Source of the DNA: an uncultured Christensenellaceae bacterium
GTDB taxonomy: Bacteria > Bacillota > Clostridia > Christensenellales > Pumilibacteraceae
Assembly (NCBI GenBank): GCA_910587025.1
Contig: CAJUKR010000014.1
Location: forward strand, 1-32,736
DNA: 32,736 nucleotides
Reading direction: 5' to 3'
Shown: in pieces, positions 1 through 7,727 of the stretch
Numbering within the stretch: the first letter of the stretch is position 1
Layout of the letters: the number at the start of each line of letters is the position of its first letter
Made by a program: the position numbers and the translations under genes
The notes under the pieces: model-generated
Seen by the model: only the letters and a program-made list of their open reading frames with translations
What the model was told of the DNA's origin: nothing
Database searches by the model: none

Positions 1-47
1 GACCACCGAGATCTACACTCTTTCCCTACACGACGCTCTTCCGATCT
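1..47. other. Illumina P5/TruSeq universal adapter (assembly artefact)
   Basis: These 47 bases are identical to the last 47 nt of the 58-nt Illumina TruSeq universal (P5) adapter and end exactly at its CCGATCT terminus. They are sequencing-library DNA, not genome. Genomic sequence starts at about 48. Read on the minus strand in frame with the neighbouring permease gene, the adapter encodes a false protein tail (RSEERRVGKECRSRW), a type of artefact peptide found in public databases. Confidence 0.98.
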
Positions 48-671
48 CTCCGAAAGAAACGGACGCTCTTTTCCGCTTTTGAGCGGACGATTTTTTATTT
101 TTTCGCTTTTGCCGCGAATAAGTTCTCCCACGGTTCTGCCCAACGAAACGTAGGCGTATAAAACGGAAAGCACGGAAGTAACCGCCGTCGGCGCAAATAC
201 GAGAGCGAACAACAGGCCTACGTGAAACGTCATCGCGATCTCCCCGATGCCGTCTATGGTCATACCGTCGTAGATGGCGCGCATCGACGCCCAGCCTACG
301 CCGAACCCGAGCGCACACCCGACGAAAACGCTCAACCCGAAAACATAAAATTCCGCGGCTATCCTTTCTCTCGAATAACCGAGCGCTTTCATTATACCGA
401 GCTGTTTTGCGTGACCGTCCACATACAGCTTGATATAAAAAACAAGCATGACTGCGGCGATCAACCCGAGAAATCCGCCGGTAATCGACGCGGCGAAAAT
501 CGCCGTAGCAAGCTGCGCTTCGTAAAGCGCGTAAGACTGTTCCGGGATCGTCGTCCCGAGCGGCAAGACGTCGAAATAATAATTAAGCATAAAAGTACAG
601 ACGTATACCGCGCAAAAGGACACTACGGATATACCTACCAGTTTGAGACCGTCTTTCGGACTTATTATCAT
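48..671 (-). CDS. FtsX/MacB-like ABC transporter permease, 3' end missing
   Basis: Integral-membrane permease partner of the ATPase encoded just upstream; the substrate is unknown. The frame opens at ATG 669-671, one base after the ATPase stop codon, and gives 208 genomic codons before the adapter. Predicted membrane segments lie near residues 10-30, 58-82, 108-132 and 148-175. The stretch LGIMKALGYSRERIAAEF (about 91-108) follows the second segment and is the coupling-helix region typical of FtsX-like permeases, which contacts the ATPase. No stop codon is reached, so the C-terminus is lost at the contig end. Related permeases often carry a second FtsX unit, so a large part may be missing. 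Any annotated C-terminus reading into bases 1-47 is adapter. The family call is firm; the function is open (antimicrobial peptide export or resistance and lipoprotein-related export are both possible). Confidence 0.88.
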
Positions 672-672
672 A

Positions 673-1353
673 TCACCACCCTATTTCGTAAGCCGACTTG
701 CATTCGGCATTCTTATAAGTTTCGACGATTTTTCCGCTGTTCATCTTCACGACGGTTTCCGCCATCTCCGCGATATTGAGATTATGCGTGACCATTATTA
801 CCGTAAAGCCGCGCGTCTTACGAAGCTCGGCGATATAATTCAGTACCTCGCGTCCGGTTTTTTCGTCGAGCGCGCCGGTGGGCTCGTCGAGAAACAGGAT
901 ATTCGGATTTTTCGCCAGCGCACGCGCAATACACACGCGTTGCTGTTCTCCGCCGGACAGCTCAGACGGCTTGCATTTGAGTTTGTCTTTCAGCCCGACC
1001 GCTTCTATTATTTCCTTATAATCCGCATTGCGGGATAAGTCCGCTCCGAGCCTGACGTTGTTTTCCACGCTGAGGTGAGACAAAAGATAATACTGCTGGA
1101 AAATAAATCCGACTTCTTTTTTTCTGAACAACGTAAGTTCGCGATCGCCGAGCCCGTCGAGCCGCACACCGTTGCACTCGACCGTACCGCCGTCCGCTTT
1201 TTCCAATCCAGACAAAACGGACAATAAAGTGGATTTGCCCGATCCCGATGCGCCGAGGATCACGACGAACTCGCCGTCGCGTACCTCGAGCGAAACGCCC
1301 TTCAGTACTTTGGCTCCGTTATAGGACTTTTCGATATTTTCGGCTTTTATCAC
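673..1353 (-). CDS. ABC transporter ATP-binding protein (LolD/MacB type)
   Basis: A 226-residue cytoplasmic ATPase that would power the adjacent FtsX-like permease. Walker A is GASGSGKS (34-41), the Q-loop is near Q86-Q87, the signature LSGGE is at 132-136, Walker B ILFLDE is at 152-157, and the switch histidine is H190. The length and the LDEPTGALD stretch fit the LolD/MacB/BceA class of exporters. The start is GTG (1351-1353), preceded 8 bases away by a strong AAAGGAGGT ribosome-binding site (1361-1369). The next clean upstream element is the recR terminator, so this gene probably begins its own transcription unit with the permease. I see no convincing promoter in the short gap. Confidence 0.95.
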   Translation of the reverse strand: MIKAENIEKSYNGAKVLKGVSLEVRDGEFVVILGASGSGKSTLLSVLSGLEKADGGTVECNGVRLDGLGDRELTLFRKKEVGFIFQQYYLLSHLSVENNVRLGADLSRNADYKEIIEAVGLKDKLKCKPSELSGGEQQRVCIARALAKNPNILFLDEPTGALDEKTGREVLNYIAELRKTRGFTVIMVTHNLNIAEMAETVVKMNSGKIVETYKNAECKSAYEIGW

Positions 1354-1407
1354 CGACCGTACCTCCTTTCATCGAAAACTTACCGCCCTAAAGCGATATA
1401 AACGAAG

Positions 1408-1448
1408 GATAAAAACGAAAACATATCACCGAGGTTTACGGTGATATG
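1408..1448 (-). terminator. Rho-independent terminator of the dnaX-ybaB-recR unit
   Basis: A perfect 10-bp inverted repeat (CATATCACCG 1422-1431 and CGGTGATATG 1439-1448) with a 7-nt loop. On the minus strand it is followed by TTTTCGTTTTTATC. It lies 16 bp past the recR stop and separates recR from the ABC transporter genes. Confidence 0.85.
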
Positions 1449-1463
1449 CGATAAATCGATTAT

Positions 1464-2042
1464 TTACAAGTCCACTCGGCTTTCGAGCGCGCGCGAAAGA
1501 GTCACCTCGTCGGCGTATTCTATATCGCTGCCCATGCTTATGCCTTGCGCGATGCGCGAAACTCTGATCCCGAGCGGTTTTATCAGACGCGCGATATACA
1601 TTGCCGTAGCCTCGCCTTCGACGTCCGGATTCGTCGCGAGAATGACCTCCTTGACTCCGTCCAGACGCGCAAGCAATTCTTTGATCCTTATGTCGTCCGG
1701 TCCGCGACCGTCGAGCGGAGATATCGTCCCGTGCAGGACGTGATATACGCCGCGAAAAGAATGCGCTTTTTCCATCGCAACCACGTCTTTCGGGTATGTC
1801 ACGACGCAAATAGTATCCGACGGACGTTTGCGACAAATTTCGCACACGTCGGTTTCGGTGAAATTACCGCATTCGGCGCAATACCTAACGTTATGCTTCA
1901 CGTCGCCGAGCGCGGCGCGGAATTCCTCTACGTCGGCTTCGGACATATTTATGACTGCATAAGCGTAACGCATCGCCGTTTTTGCGCCTACGCCCGGCAA
2001 TTTCGAAAACTTATGCGCCAGTTTGTTTATACTTTCGGTCAT
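1464..2042 (-). CDS. recR: Recombination mediator RecR
   Basis: RecR acts with RecO (and RecF) to load RecA onto SSB-coated single-stranded DNA during gap repair. The 192-residue product has the family layout: an N-terminal helix-hairpin-helix (LPGVGAKTAMRYA, about 15-27), a four-cysteine zinc motif (C55, C58, C67, C70), and a Toprim domain beginning near ICVVTYPKDV. It ends at the usual position, with a C-terminal segment matching the family. The ATG is at 2040-2042; the ribosome-binding site is weak (GGGG, about 12 bases upstream). It follows ybaB by 18 bp in the conserved Firmicutes order dnaX-ybaB-recR, and transcription ends at the hairpin just downstream. Confidence 0.97.
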   Translation of the reverse strand: MTESINKLAHKFSKLPGVGAKTAMRYAYAVINMSEADVEEFRAALGDVKHNVRYCAECGNFTETDVCEICRKRPSDTICVVTYPKDVVAMEKAHSFRGVYHVLHGTISPLDGRGPDDIRIKELLARLDGVKEVILATNPDVEGEATAMYIARLIKPLGIRVSRIAQGISMGSDIEYADEVTLSRALESRVDL

Positions 2043-2060
2043 CTTATCCGAACCCCGGGA

Positions 2061-2396
2061 TTACATCAAGCCGTTTGCACCCGCGGGCATTTTCTCGTTT
2101 TTAAGCGTTTCGGCCTCTTCCGCCGCATCGTTGTACGCCGCGACGATAAGATCCTCGAGCATTTCCACATCGTCGGGATCGACAGCTTCGGGCTTGATCG
2201 AAATGCCGCGGAGCGCGCCGTAACCGTTGACGGTGACCGTAACGAGTCCGCCGCCCGCGTTTCCCTCGATCTCCGTTTCTTCGAGTTCGGCTTGCGCCTT
2301 AGCCATTTGTTCCTGCATTTTTCTCGCCTGCTGCATCAGCGCCTGCATATTCATGCCCCCGCCGAATCCGCCGCCGTAACCGCCGTGTTTGCTCAT
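2061..2396 (-). CDS. ybaB: YbaB/EbfC family nucleoid-associated protein
   Basis: A small DNA-binding protein of 111 residues that forms dimers and coats DNA. In many bacteria its gene sits between dnaX and recR, as here. The core MQALMQQARKMQEQMAKAQAELEE (about 17-40) is the family's N-terminal helix, followed by the beta region VTVTVNGYGALRGISIKPEAV. The first 15 residues form a glycine-rich extension (GGYGGGFGGGMN), longer than in many homologues. The start ATG (2394-2396) has an AAGGAG site about 10 bases upstream. The gap to dnaX is 29 bp, so the genes are probably co-transcribed. Confidence 0.95.
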   Translation of the reverse strand: MSKHGGYGGGFGGGMNMQALMQQARKMQEQMAKAQAELEETEIEGNAGGGLVTVTVNGYGALRGISIKPEAVDPDDVEMLEDLIVAAYNDAAEEAETLKNEKMPAGANGLM

Positions 2397-2425
2397 TGTT
2401 TTTACTCCTTATATCGATACGAAAT

Positions 2426-3958
2426 TTATTTTATACGTTTGCCGCGGCCGTCCACGACCTCGACTTCCAGTCCTTTGACAGCTTCGAGTATCTGCTCGAG
2501 CACCGACGCGCCGTTATCCGACAGTTTTTCCACGCGAAGCACATACCCCGCGCCCATATCGTCGAGCGCTTCCTGAGCCGCACGCATGTTCTCGGGTTCG
2601 GCAAACGTAAGATACGAATCGCTCCCCACGAAAACAACGAATTTATTTCCGATCAACCGCACTTTATTGTCGGGCAAAGCGGAGTATTCCCCGAACAGTC
2701 TGAGGTTTCCGCTTTTGCGCAGTTTGCTTCTGAGGTATCCGAGCAATCCCAACGTTCTGTCGTCGGGTTCGTCGCCCGTCATTACGACTGGTCGTTCGCT
2801 TATCGTCTGTTTTTCTTCCTTCGCCGCAGTTACGACAGGTTTCGGTCGAATGGCGCTTCGCGGAGCGACCGCGGGTGCGGCGGCAACCGACGAACACAGC
2901 GACAGCAACGCGCTTTCGAGAACGATACGCGGCGATGTGGAATATCTGAGTTCCGCGTCGGCTCCGCCCAGCGTGCGTATAAAAGAAACAAGAAACGGCA
3001 CGCTCGTCCGCGAAGAGATGTCCGCCATACGCGCAAGCGTTTCCTTCGTTGCGGTCAGTCTTTCTCCCCCCGCCGTCATGAGTATCATAAGATCGCGGGC
3101 ATATACGGTCAAATCGCGCGAAATCTGAGACACCGACTTTCCCGCGCCGGCAAGCGTTTCCACTTCGGAAATTATCCTGCCCACGTCCGAACAGACTACC
3201 GCGTCCATAAGGTCGGCGGTCTCTTCGTTGCTTCCCGTTCCGGTGATCTCGAGCGCAAGCTCGTACGTCAGATTATCCGACGCGTTCAGACAGCGGTCGC
3301 CTATCGAAAGCGTGTCGCGCACGCTCCCTTCGCCGAGCCCCGCGATGTGCATAAGCGCCTTGTCATCGGCTTTCGCGCCCTCTTTTTCGAAAATATCTTT
3401 GATAAGCGCAAACAGCTTATCCGTGGAAACGAGTTTGAAATCGAAACGCATGCACCGCGAAAGTATGGTCGCGGGCAATTTGTGAACTTCGGTCGTGCAG
3501 AGTACGAAAACGACATGCGCGGGCGGTTCTTCCAACGTCTTGAGAAGCGCATTGAAAGCACTGCCCGAAAGCATGTGCACCTCGTCGATTATATATACTT
3601 TATATCTTCCGCTCGCCGGCATATAACCGACGCTCTCGCGCAGATCGCGGATCTTATCGACGCCGTTGTTCGATGCCGCGTCCATTTCAACGACGTCGAG
3701 ATTGGACGGGCTCGAAAGCGCTTTGCATACCTCGCACTTTCCGCACGGACTGCCGTGAACGGGCGAAACACAATTAATGGCGCGCGCGAAGATCTTGGCG
3801 CAACTCGTTTTTCCCGTACCGCGACTGCCCGTGAAAAGATAGGCGTGCGAAACGGCTCCGCGCTCGATCTGATTGGTGAGCGTGGTAACGATTACATCCT
3901 GACCGATGACCTCGCCGAACGTGGCGGGACGGTATTTGCGGTAAAGCGCGGTTTTCAT
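2426..3958 (-). CDS. dnaX: DNA polymerase III subunit tau/gamma
   Basis: Clamp-loader ATPase that loads the DnaN sliding clamp and links polymerase and helicase. The 510-residue product shows Walker A GSRGTGKT (44-51), a zinc motif (C63, C72, C75, C78), Walker B VYIIDEVH (121-128), the arginine-finger motif SRC (167-169), and the clamp-loader lid/collar domains to about residue 350. A low-complexity Ala/Pro linker (about 360-390) precedes a C-terminal tau-like domain. Length is slightly under typical Firmicutes tau. I see no frameshift slippage site such as a long A run. The ATG at 3956-3958 lacks a clear Shine-Dalgarno sequence. A 9-bp direct repeat lies just upstream. Confidence 0.97.
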   Translation of the reverse strand: MKTALYRKYRPATFGEVIGQDVIVTTLTNQIERGAVSHAYLFTGSRGTGKTSCAKIFARAINCVSPVHGSPCGKCEVCKALSSPSNLDVVEMDAASNNGVDKIRDLRESVGYMPASGRYKVYIIDEVHMLSGSAFNALLKTLEEPPAHVVFVLCTTEVHKLPATILSRCMRFDFKLVSTDKLFALIKDIFEKEGAKADDKALMHIAGLGEGSVRDTLSIGDRCLNASDNLTYELALEITGTGSNEETADLMDAVVCSDVGRIISEVETLAGAGKSVSQISRDLTVYARDLMILMTAGGERLTATKETLARMADISSRTSVPFLVSFIRTLGGADAELRYSTSPRIVLESALLSLCSSVAAAPAVAPRSAIRPKPVVTAAKEEKQTISERPVVMTGDEPDDRTLGLLGYLRSKLRKSGNLRLFGEYSALPDNKVRLIGNKFVVFVGSDSYLTFAEPENMRAAQEALDDMGAGYVLRVEKLSDNGASVLEQILEAVKGLEVEVVDGRGKRIK

Positions 3959-3974
3959 ACGTTATAAAATATGC

Positions 3975-3994
3975 GGTCAACCGATGGTCAACCG
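3975..3994. repeat. Direct repeat upstream of dnaX
   Basis: Two identical copies of GGTCAACCG (3975-3983 and 3986-3994) with an 11-bp period, one helical turn. They lie in the 44-bp gap between the small membrane gene and dnaX. On the minus strand each contains GTTGACC, which resembles a -35 element, but I find no well-spaced -10. It could be an operator or a chance repeat. Confidence 0.5.
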
Positions 3995-4002
3995 CAGGTA
4001 AA

Positions 4003-4227
4003 TCAGCTTCTGTAAGCCGCCAGCCCGCTCAGTACGGTAAGCACCGTCAATAAAACGAGCAATGCCATGCCCAGCCCGACAAACAGACAGGTCAGCATTC
4101 CGAGCGTCGCGACGCACATGAAAGAAAATACGATAAGCGTCACCACCGCGGCGATCGCAATCGAAGTGAGGACAAGCATAAGCCTGAATATCGTTACTTT
4201 TTGTTCCTGAGTCATTGCTTTTTTCAT
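4003..4227 (-). CDS. Small two-helix membrane protein, function unknown
   Basis: I do not recognise this 74-residue protein. It has a short basic/polar N-terminus (MKKAMTQEQK), then two hydrophobic segments near residues 14-40 and 43-68, and ends in AYRS. This fits a small two-pass membrane protein of the phage-holin or membrane-peptide kind, but no family motif is visible. A consensus sigma-A promoter lies directly upstream, with its predicted start site about 3 nt before this ATG (4225-4227), so the transcript would be nearly leaderless. Alternative starts are Met5 (ATG 4213-4215) or Met17. It is the first gene of the dnaX-ybaB-recR unit and sits 49 bp after dnaB. Confidence 0.7.
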   Translation of the reverse strand: MKKAMTQEQKVTIFRLMLVLTSIAIAAVVTLIVFSFMCVATLGMLTCLFVGLGMALLVLLTVLTVLSGLAAYRS

Positions 4228-4236
4228 AGCCTTTTT

Positions 4237-4265
4237 ATTATATAAGTCCGCGCCGCTTTTGTCAA
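4237..4265 (-). promoter_or_regulatory. Consensus sigma-A promoter for small membrane gene-dnaX-ybaB-recR
   Basis: TTGACA (4260-4265) and TATAAT (4237-4242) on the minus strand, separated by exactly 17 bp: a perfect match to consensus. The predicted start site is near 4230, only 3 nt before the ATG at 4227. It lies in the short gap after dnaB. Confidence 0.88.
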
Positions 4266-4276
4266 GCGATTTCGCG

Positions 4277-5776
4277 TCAATCGGCGTCGAACGGAGCTTC
4301 GTTCGGATCGATCTCTTTGAATTCGATCGCTTCTTTGATTCCTTCCACGCTCGTTGTTTTTCTTTCTTTCTGCGGCGCGCGCGACGCGGTATCGCCGTCC
4401 TCGTCCTCGAAAGAAACGTGCTCGCCCACCCAACGCATTTTGACCGTGCCGAGCGGACCGTTTCGGTGCTTGGCTACGATTATTTCGGCGGCGTCCTTGT
4501 CGGGAACGTCCTCGTTCGCGTTCGGTCTGTAAATAAACATGATAATGTCCGCATCCTGCTCTATCGCGCCCGATTCTCTTAGGTCGGACATCTGCGGCTT
4601 GCGTTTTTCTTTTTCGCTTCCGCGCGAGAGCTGTGAAAGAAGCAGCAAAGGCACGTCGAGTTCTTTCGCCGCGAGCTTCATCGTACGCGATATTTCGGAC
4701 ACGTCCTGCTGGCGGTTCTCCACCCGCTTACCGCTCGACATCAACGTAAGATAGTCGACCATTACGAGATCGAGCCGTTTTTGCTCGCGCTTGAGCCTGC
4801 GGCACTTCGATAGTATATCCATGGGCGTGGTAAGCGACGTGTCGTCCACGAATATTTTGGATTTGCAAAGCGAACTGCGCGCGGCGGCAATGCGCTTCCA
4901 TTCTTCGGTGCCTTTGAGTTCGCCTTTCGCGAGCTTGGAAAAGTCCACTTTCGCGATCGACGCGATCATACGTTTCGCAAGCTGCGACGCCGGCATTTCG
5001 AGCGAGAATATGGCGCAAACCTTCGGTTCCGCCGTCTTGCTCGGCTCGCCGTTCTTCAAATGTTCGGTCGCGACCTTCTGTACGATATTCATCCCGATAC
5101 TCGTCTTGCCTTGTCCGGGACGCGCCGCAATGATCACGAGGTCGCCGCCGTGAAGTCCGCCAAGTACCGAGTCGATACCCTTAAAACCCGTCTGAAGTCC
5201 GCGCCGCGCCAACGGATCGCGCAAAAGAGAATCGAAATCCGCTACAGCGGCGTTTACCGCATCGTCGAACGGAGTGAGCGCGCTTATGCCCTGATCCTCC
5301 GCAACGTCGCTTATAACCTTTTCGGCGAACTGCAAAGCCTCGAGCGAATCGTCCGAAGCGTAACATTTTTCGAGCACGGAGTTCGACGCCGCCATAAGTC
5401 TGCGCAGTTGCGAATTTTTCTTGACTATATCGGCATGCGCTTTATAGTTCGCCGACGTCGGAAGATAGTCGGACAGCGCGGAAATATACTGTGCTCCGCC
5501 GACATCGGACAATGCTCCCATTCTGTCGAGCTCCTGCGTGACGGTGACGAGATCGATGGGACGGTTGTCGTTCCATATCGCGTGCATCGCTTCGAAAACG
5601 AGTTTGTGCGAACGGTAATAGAAATCTTCGGGCTTGATCAGACTGATCAGCTCGGTAGGTACGTTCTCGTCGATCATCATGCAACCGAGCAGCGCCTTTT
5701 CCGCTTCTTCGCTGTGCGGCGGTACCTGCCCTTTAACGTTCGGATGATTTTTGATGTCTTCTTTTCGTGTTGCCAT
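4277..5776 (-). CDS. dnaB: Replicative DNA helicase DnaB
   Basis: Hexameric 5'-3' helicase that unwinds DNA at the replication fork. The 499-residue product has the N-terminal helical domain (about 20-125; PHSEEAEKALLGCM), a linker, and a RecA-like C-terminal domain. The latter carries Walker A ARPGQGKT (218-225), FSLEM (257-261), Walker B LDLVMVD (335-341) and LSQLSRG (380-386). The usual DYLQLM is DYLTLM here. The segment between Walker A and FSLEM is somewhat longer than usual. The last 50 residues are acidic and variable. The ATG at 5774-5776 has only a weak GGGA site upstream. It follows pepF by 31 bp and is probably co-transcribed with it. Confidence 0.97.
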   Translation of the reverse strand: MATRKEDIKNHPNVKGQVPPHSEEAEKALLGCMMIDENVPTELISLIKPEDFYYRSHKLVFEAMHAIWNDNRPIDLVTVTQELDRMGALSDVGGAQYISALSDYLPTSANYKAHADIVKKNSQLRRLMAASNSVLEKCYASDDSLEALQFAEKVISDVAEDQGISALTPFDDAVNAAVADFDSLLRDPLARRGLQTGFKGIDSVLGGLHGGDLVIIAARPGQGKTSIGMNIVQKVATEHLKNGEPSKTAEPKVCAIFSLEMPASQLAKRMIASIAKVDFSKLAKGELKGTEEWKRIAAARSSLCKSKIFVDDTSLTTPMDILSKCRRLKREQKRLDLVMVDYLTLMSSGKRVENRQQDVSEISRTMKLAAKELDVPLLLLSQLSRGSEKEKRKPQMSDLRESGAIEQDADIIMFIYRPNANEDVPDKDAAEIIVAKHRNGPLGTVKMRWVGEHVSFEDEDGDTASRAPQKERKTTSVEGIKEAIEFKEIDPNEAPFDAD

Positions 5777-5807
5777 TTGTTTCCCGTGTGTTTGTTTTTA
5801 TAACCGT

Positions 5808-7574
5808 TTACAGCGAGGTGAATTCGCCGAGTGTATTGCGGAATTCGAGCATTGCGATCTCGTAAGGACGACTGTCGCAGAGATCGACGCCCGCATCCTT
5901 GAGTATCTCGTACGGCGACTTGTGTCCGCCCGCCCGCAGGAATTTATCGAAATACCGCTTGACGGCAAGTTCGCCACCCGTAAGAATGGAATTGGCGAGA
6001 CTGACTGCGGCAGTAAGACCCGTAGCGTATTTATAAACATAAAACGCCGAATAAAAATGCGGTATGCGCGCCCATTCCAGTCTTATCTGTTTGTCGTGCG
6101 TCACGCCCGTTCCGTAATATTTTTTATTGAGTTTGAGATACGCTTTGGAAAGCGACTCGACGGTGAGCGCTTCGCCGCGCCTGTCCGCTTTATGCGCGCC
6201 GAGCTCGAACTCGGCGAACATGGATTGACGGAAAAGCGTCGTACGGAACATATCGAGATAATAAGAAAGCAGATATTTTCTGACTTTTGTATCTTTGGTC
6301 GTCGCAAGCAAATGTTTCAGAAGCAGAACTTCATTCGTCGTACTCGCCACCTCTGCGACGAAAATAGAATATCCGGCTTTGTCGTAACAAAGCGCTTCGT
6401 CCGAATAATGCGAGTGCATGGCATGACCGAGTTCGTGCGCTATCGTGAAAATATCGTGCGTCGTACCCGAATAGTTGAGCAGAACGTACGGACCGGTTCC
6501 GTACGCGCCCCAACTGTACGCGCCGCCGCGCTTGCCCTCGTTCTCCATAACGTCGATGCGGCGCTCCTTTTTCATCTTCACGAGAAGATCGGTGTATTCT
6601 TTGCCGAGCGGCGCAAGCGCGTCGAGTACGATGCGAAAAGCGGTTTCGTAATCGGTGCCGAGTTCCGCGCCCTGCACGAGGGGCACATACATATCGTACA
6701 TATGCAATTCGCCGAGCACAAGACGACGATAATCGACATACTCGTGCAAAGAAGGAAGCGCGGCGTTTACCTGTTCGATCAATTTGCCGTAAACCTTTTC
6801 GGGTACGTCGTCCGCGGCTATCGAAGCGGACATTGCGTCGTCGTATCCGCGAAGCGCCGACGTGATATTATTCTTTTTCACGCAATTAGCATAACATGCC
6901 GCAAGGGTATTGATACGCTCTTCATACAGCGAATAGTATGCTTTGAACGCCTTTTTGCGCACCTCTCTGTCGGGGTGCTGAAGCAGGCGCGCGTAAGTGC
7001 CGTGTGTAAGCGGAATGCGCTCGCCGTCCACTTTCAACGGCGGGTGCGGCAGATCTACGCTGTCTATCTTTTCGAAAATATCACGGAACGAACCCGTGAC
7101 CTCGCCGAGCCTCGCCAGTATATATTCTTCCCCCTCGCTCAGCACGTGGGGTTTGTTTTTCCGTATGCGCCTAAGCGTATAAGAATAATCGGCGAACGAT
7201 TGATGCTCGGTCATAAATTCGAGCTGATCGTCCGAAAGACGCGTAAGTTCGGGCTCGACGAACGACATCGCGGCGGCGAACGACGCGGATAAAGTATTCG
7301 CGCGCTGAGCGAGCGCCACAGCCGAAGCGTTCGAGCCGTCCACATGCATGCTCATCGTCGCGTAGACCACGATCTTTTCCACGGCGATACCGAGTTCGTC
7401 GGCAAGGCGCAGAAGCCGCAAAACCTGTTCGGGATTCGCCAGTTTGCCTCTGAACTTGGAGATCTCGCTTATGCGCATATTCGTTTGCGAAAAAGTCTTT
7501 TCCCATTCGAGCTTGTCCGCGAAAATATGCGAAAGATCCCAGGTGTATTCGAGTCTTGCTTCGCTTCTTTTCAT
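5808..7574 (-). CDS. pepF: Oligoendopeptidase F (M3 zinc metallopeptidase)
   Basis: Cytoplasmic zinc peptidase that cleaves medium-sized peptides. From the chosen start the product is 588 residues, close to the family's usual 600. The zinc motif HELGH is at 380-384 (catalytic E381), with the third ligand E408 in FVAEVASTTNE. An N-terminal PepF domain comes first (EYTWDLSHIF at about 9-18). The frame stays open 99 bases further upstream, but ATG 7572-7574 is chosen because AAGGAG lies 6-7 bases before it and the protein starts there in homologues (MKRSEARLEYTWDL). The 153-bp gap to UPF0210 upstream has no obvious promoter. No signal peptide is seen, so an intracellular role is likely. Confidence 0.96.
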   Translation of the reverse strand: MKRSEARLEYTWDLSHIFADKLEWEKTFSQTNMRISEISKFRGKLANPEQVLRLLRLADELGIAVEKIVVYATMSMHVDGSNASAVALAQRANTLSASFAAAMSFVEPELTRLSDDQLEFMTEHQSFADYSYTLRRIRKNKPHVLSEGEEYILARLGEVTGSFRDIFEKIDSVDLPHPPLKVDGERIPLTHGTYARLLQHPDREVRKKAFKAYYSLYEERINTLAACYANCVKKNNITSALRGYDDAMSASIAADDVPEKVYGKLIEQVNAALPSLHEYVDYRRLVLGELHMYDMYVPLVQGAELGTDYETAFRIVLDALAPLGKEYTDLLVKMKKERRIDVMENEGKRGGAYSWGAYGTGPYVLLNYSGTTHDIFTIAHELGHAMHSHYSDEALCYDKAGYSIFVAEVASTTNEVLLLKHLLATTKDTKVRKYLLSYYLDMFRTTLFRQSMFAEFELGAHKADRRGEALTVESLSKAYLKLNKKYYGTGVTHDKQIRLEWARIPHFYSAFYVYKYATGLTAAVSLANSILTGGELAVKRYFDKFLRAGGHKSPYEILKDAGVDLCDSRPYEIAMLEFRNTLGEFTSL

Positions 7575-7727
7575 ATAATCTCCTTCATCTTCGCCCCGAA
7601 GGCAATAAAATATCCGCCGCGGCGAGTCCCGACACGCTTTTACGCGTGCACGTTCGGTACGTAAAAATCGCACTTACGCCTTTTGCCGTGATCAAGATTT
7701 CGTATACGAATAATTTTGCCCGTAAAA

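Noticed and set aside
13..318. Open frame of 101 codons on the minus strand at the left end
   Set aside because: It ends in adapter-derived residues (GRASCRERV) and is out of frame with the permease, which has membrane helices and an FtsX motif.
2426..3958. Programmed frameshift in dnaX giving a gamma form
   Set aside because: No run of A residues or slippery heptamer with a following hairpin was seen in the linker region.
2396..3967. Open frame of 523 codons on the plus strand opposite dnaX
   Set aside because: Shadow of dnaX, which has Walker, zinc and arginine-finger motifs; no ribosome-binding site and a biased Arg-rich product.
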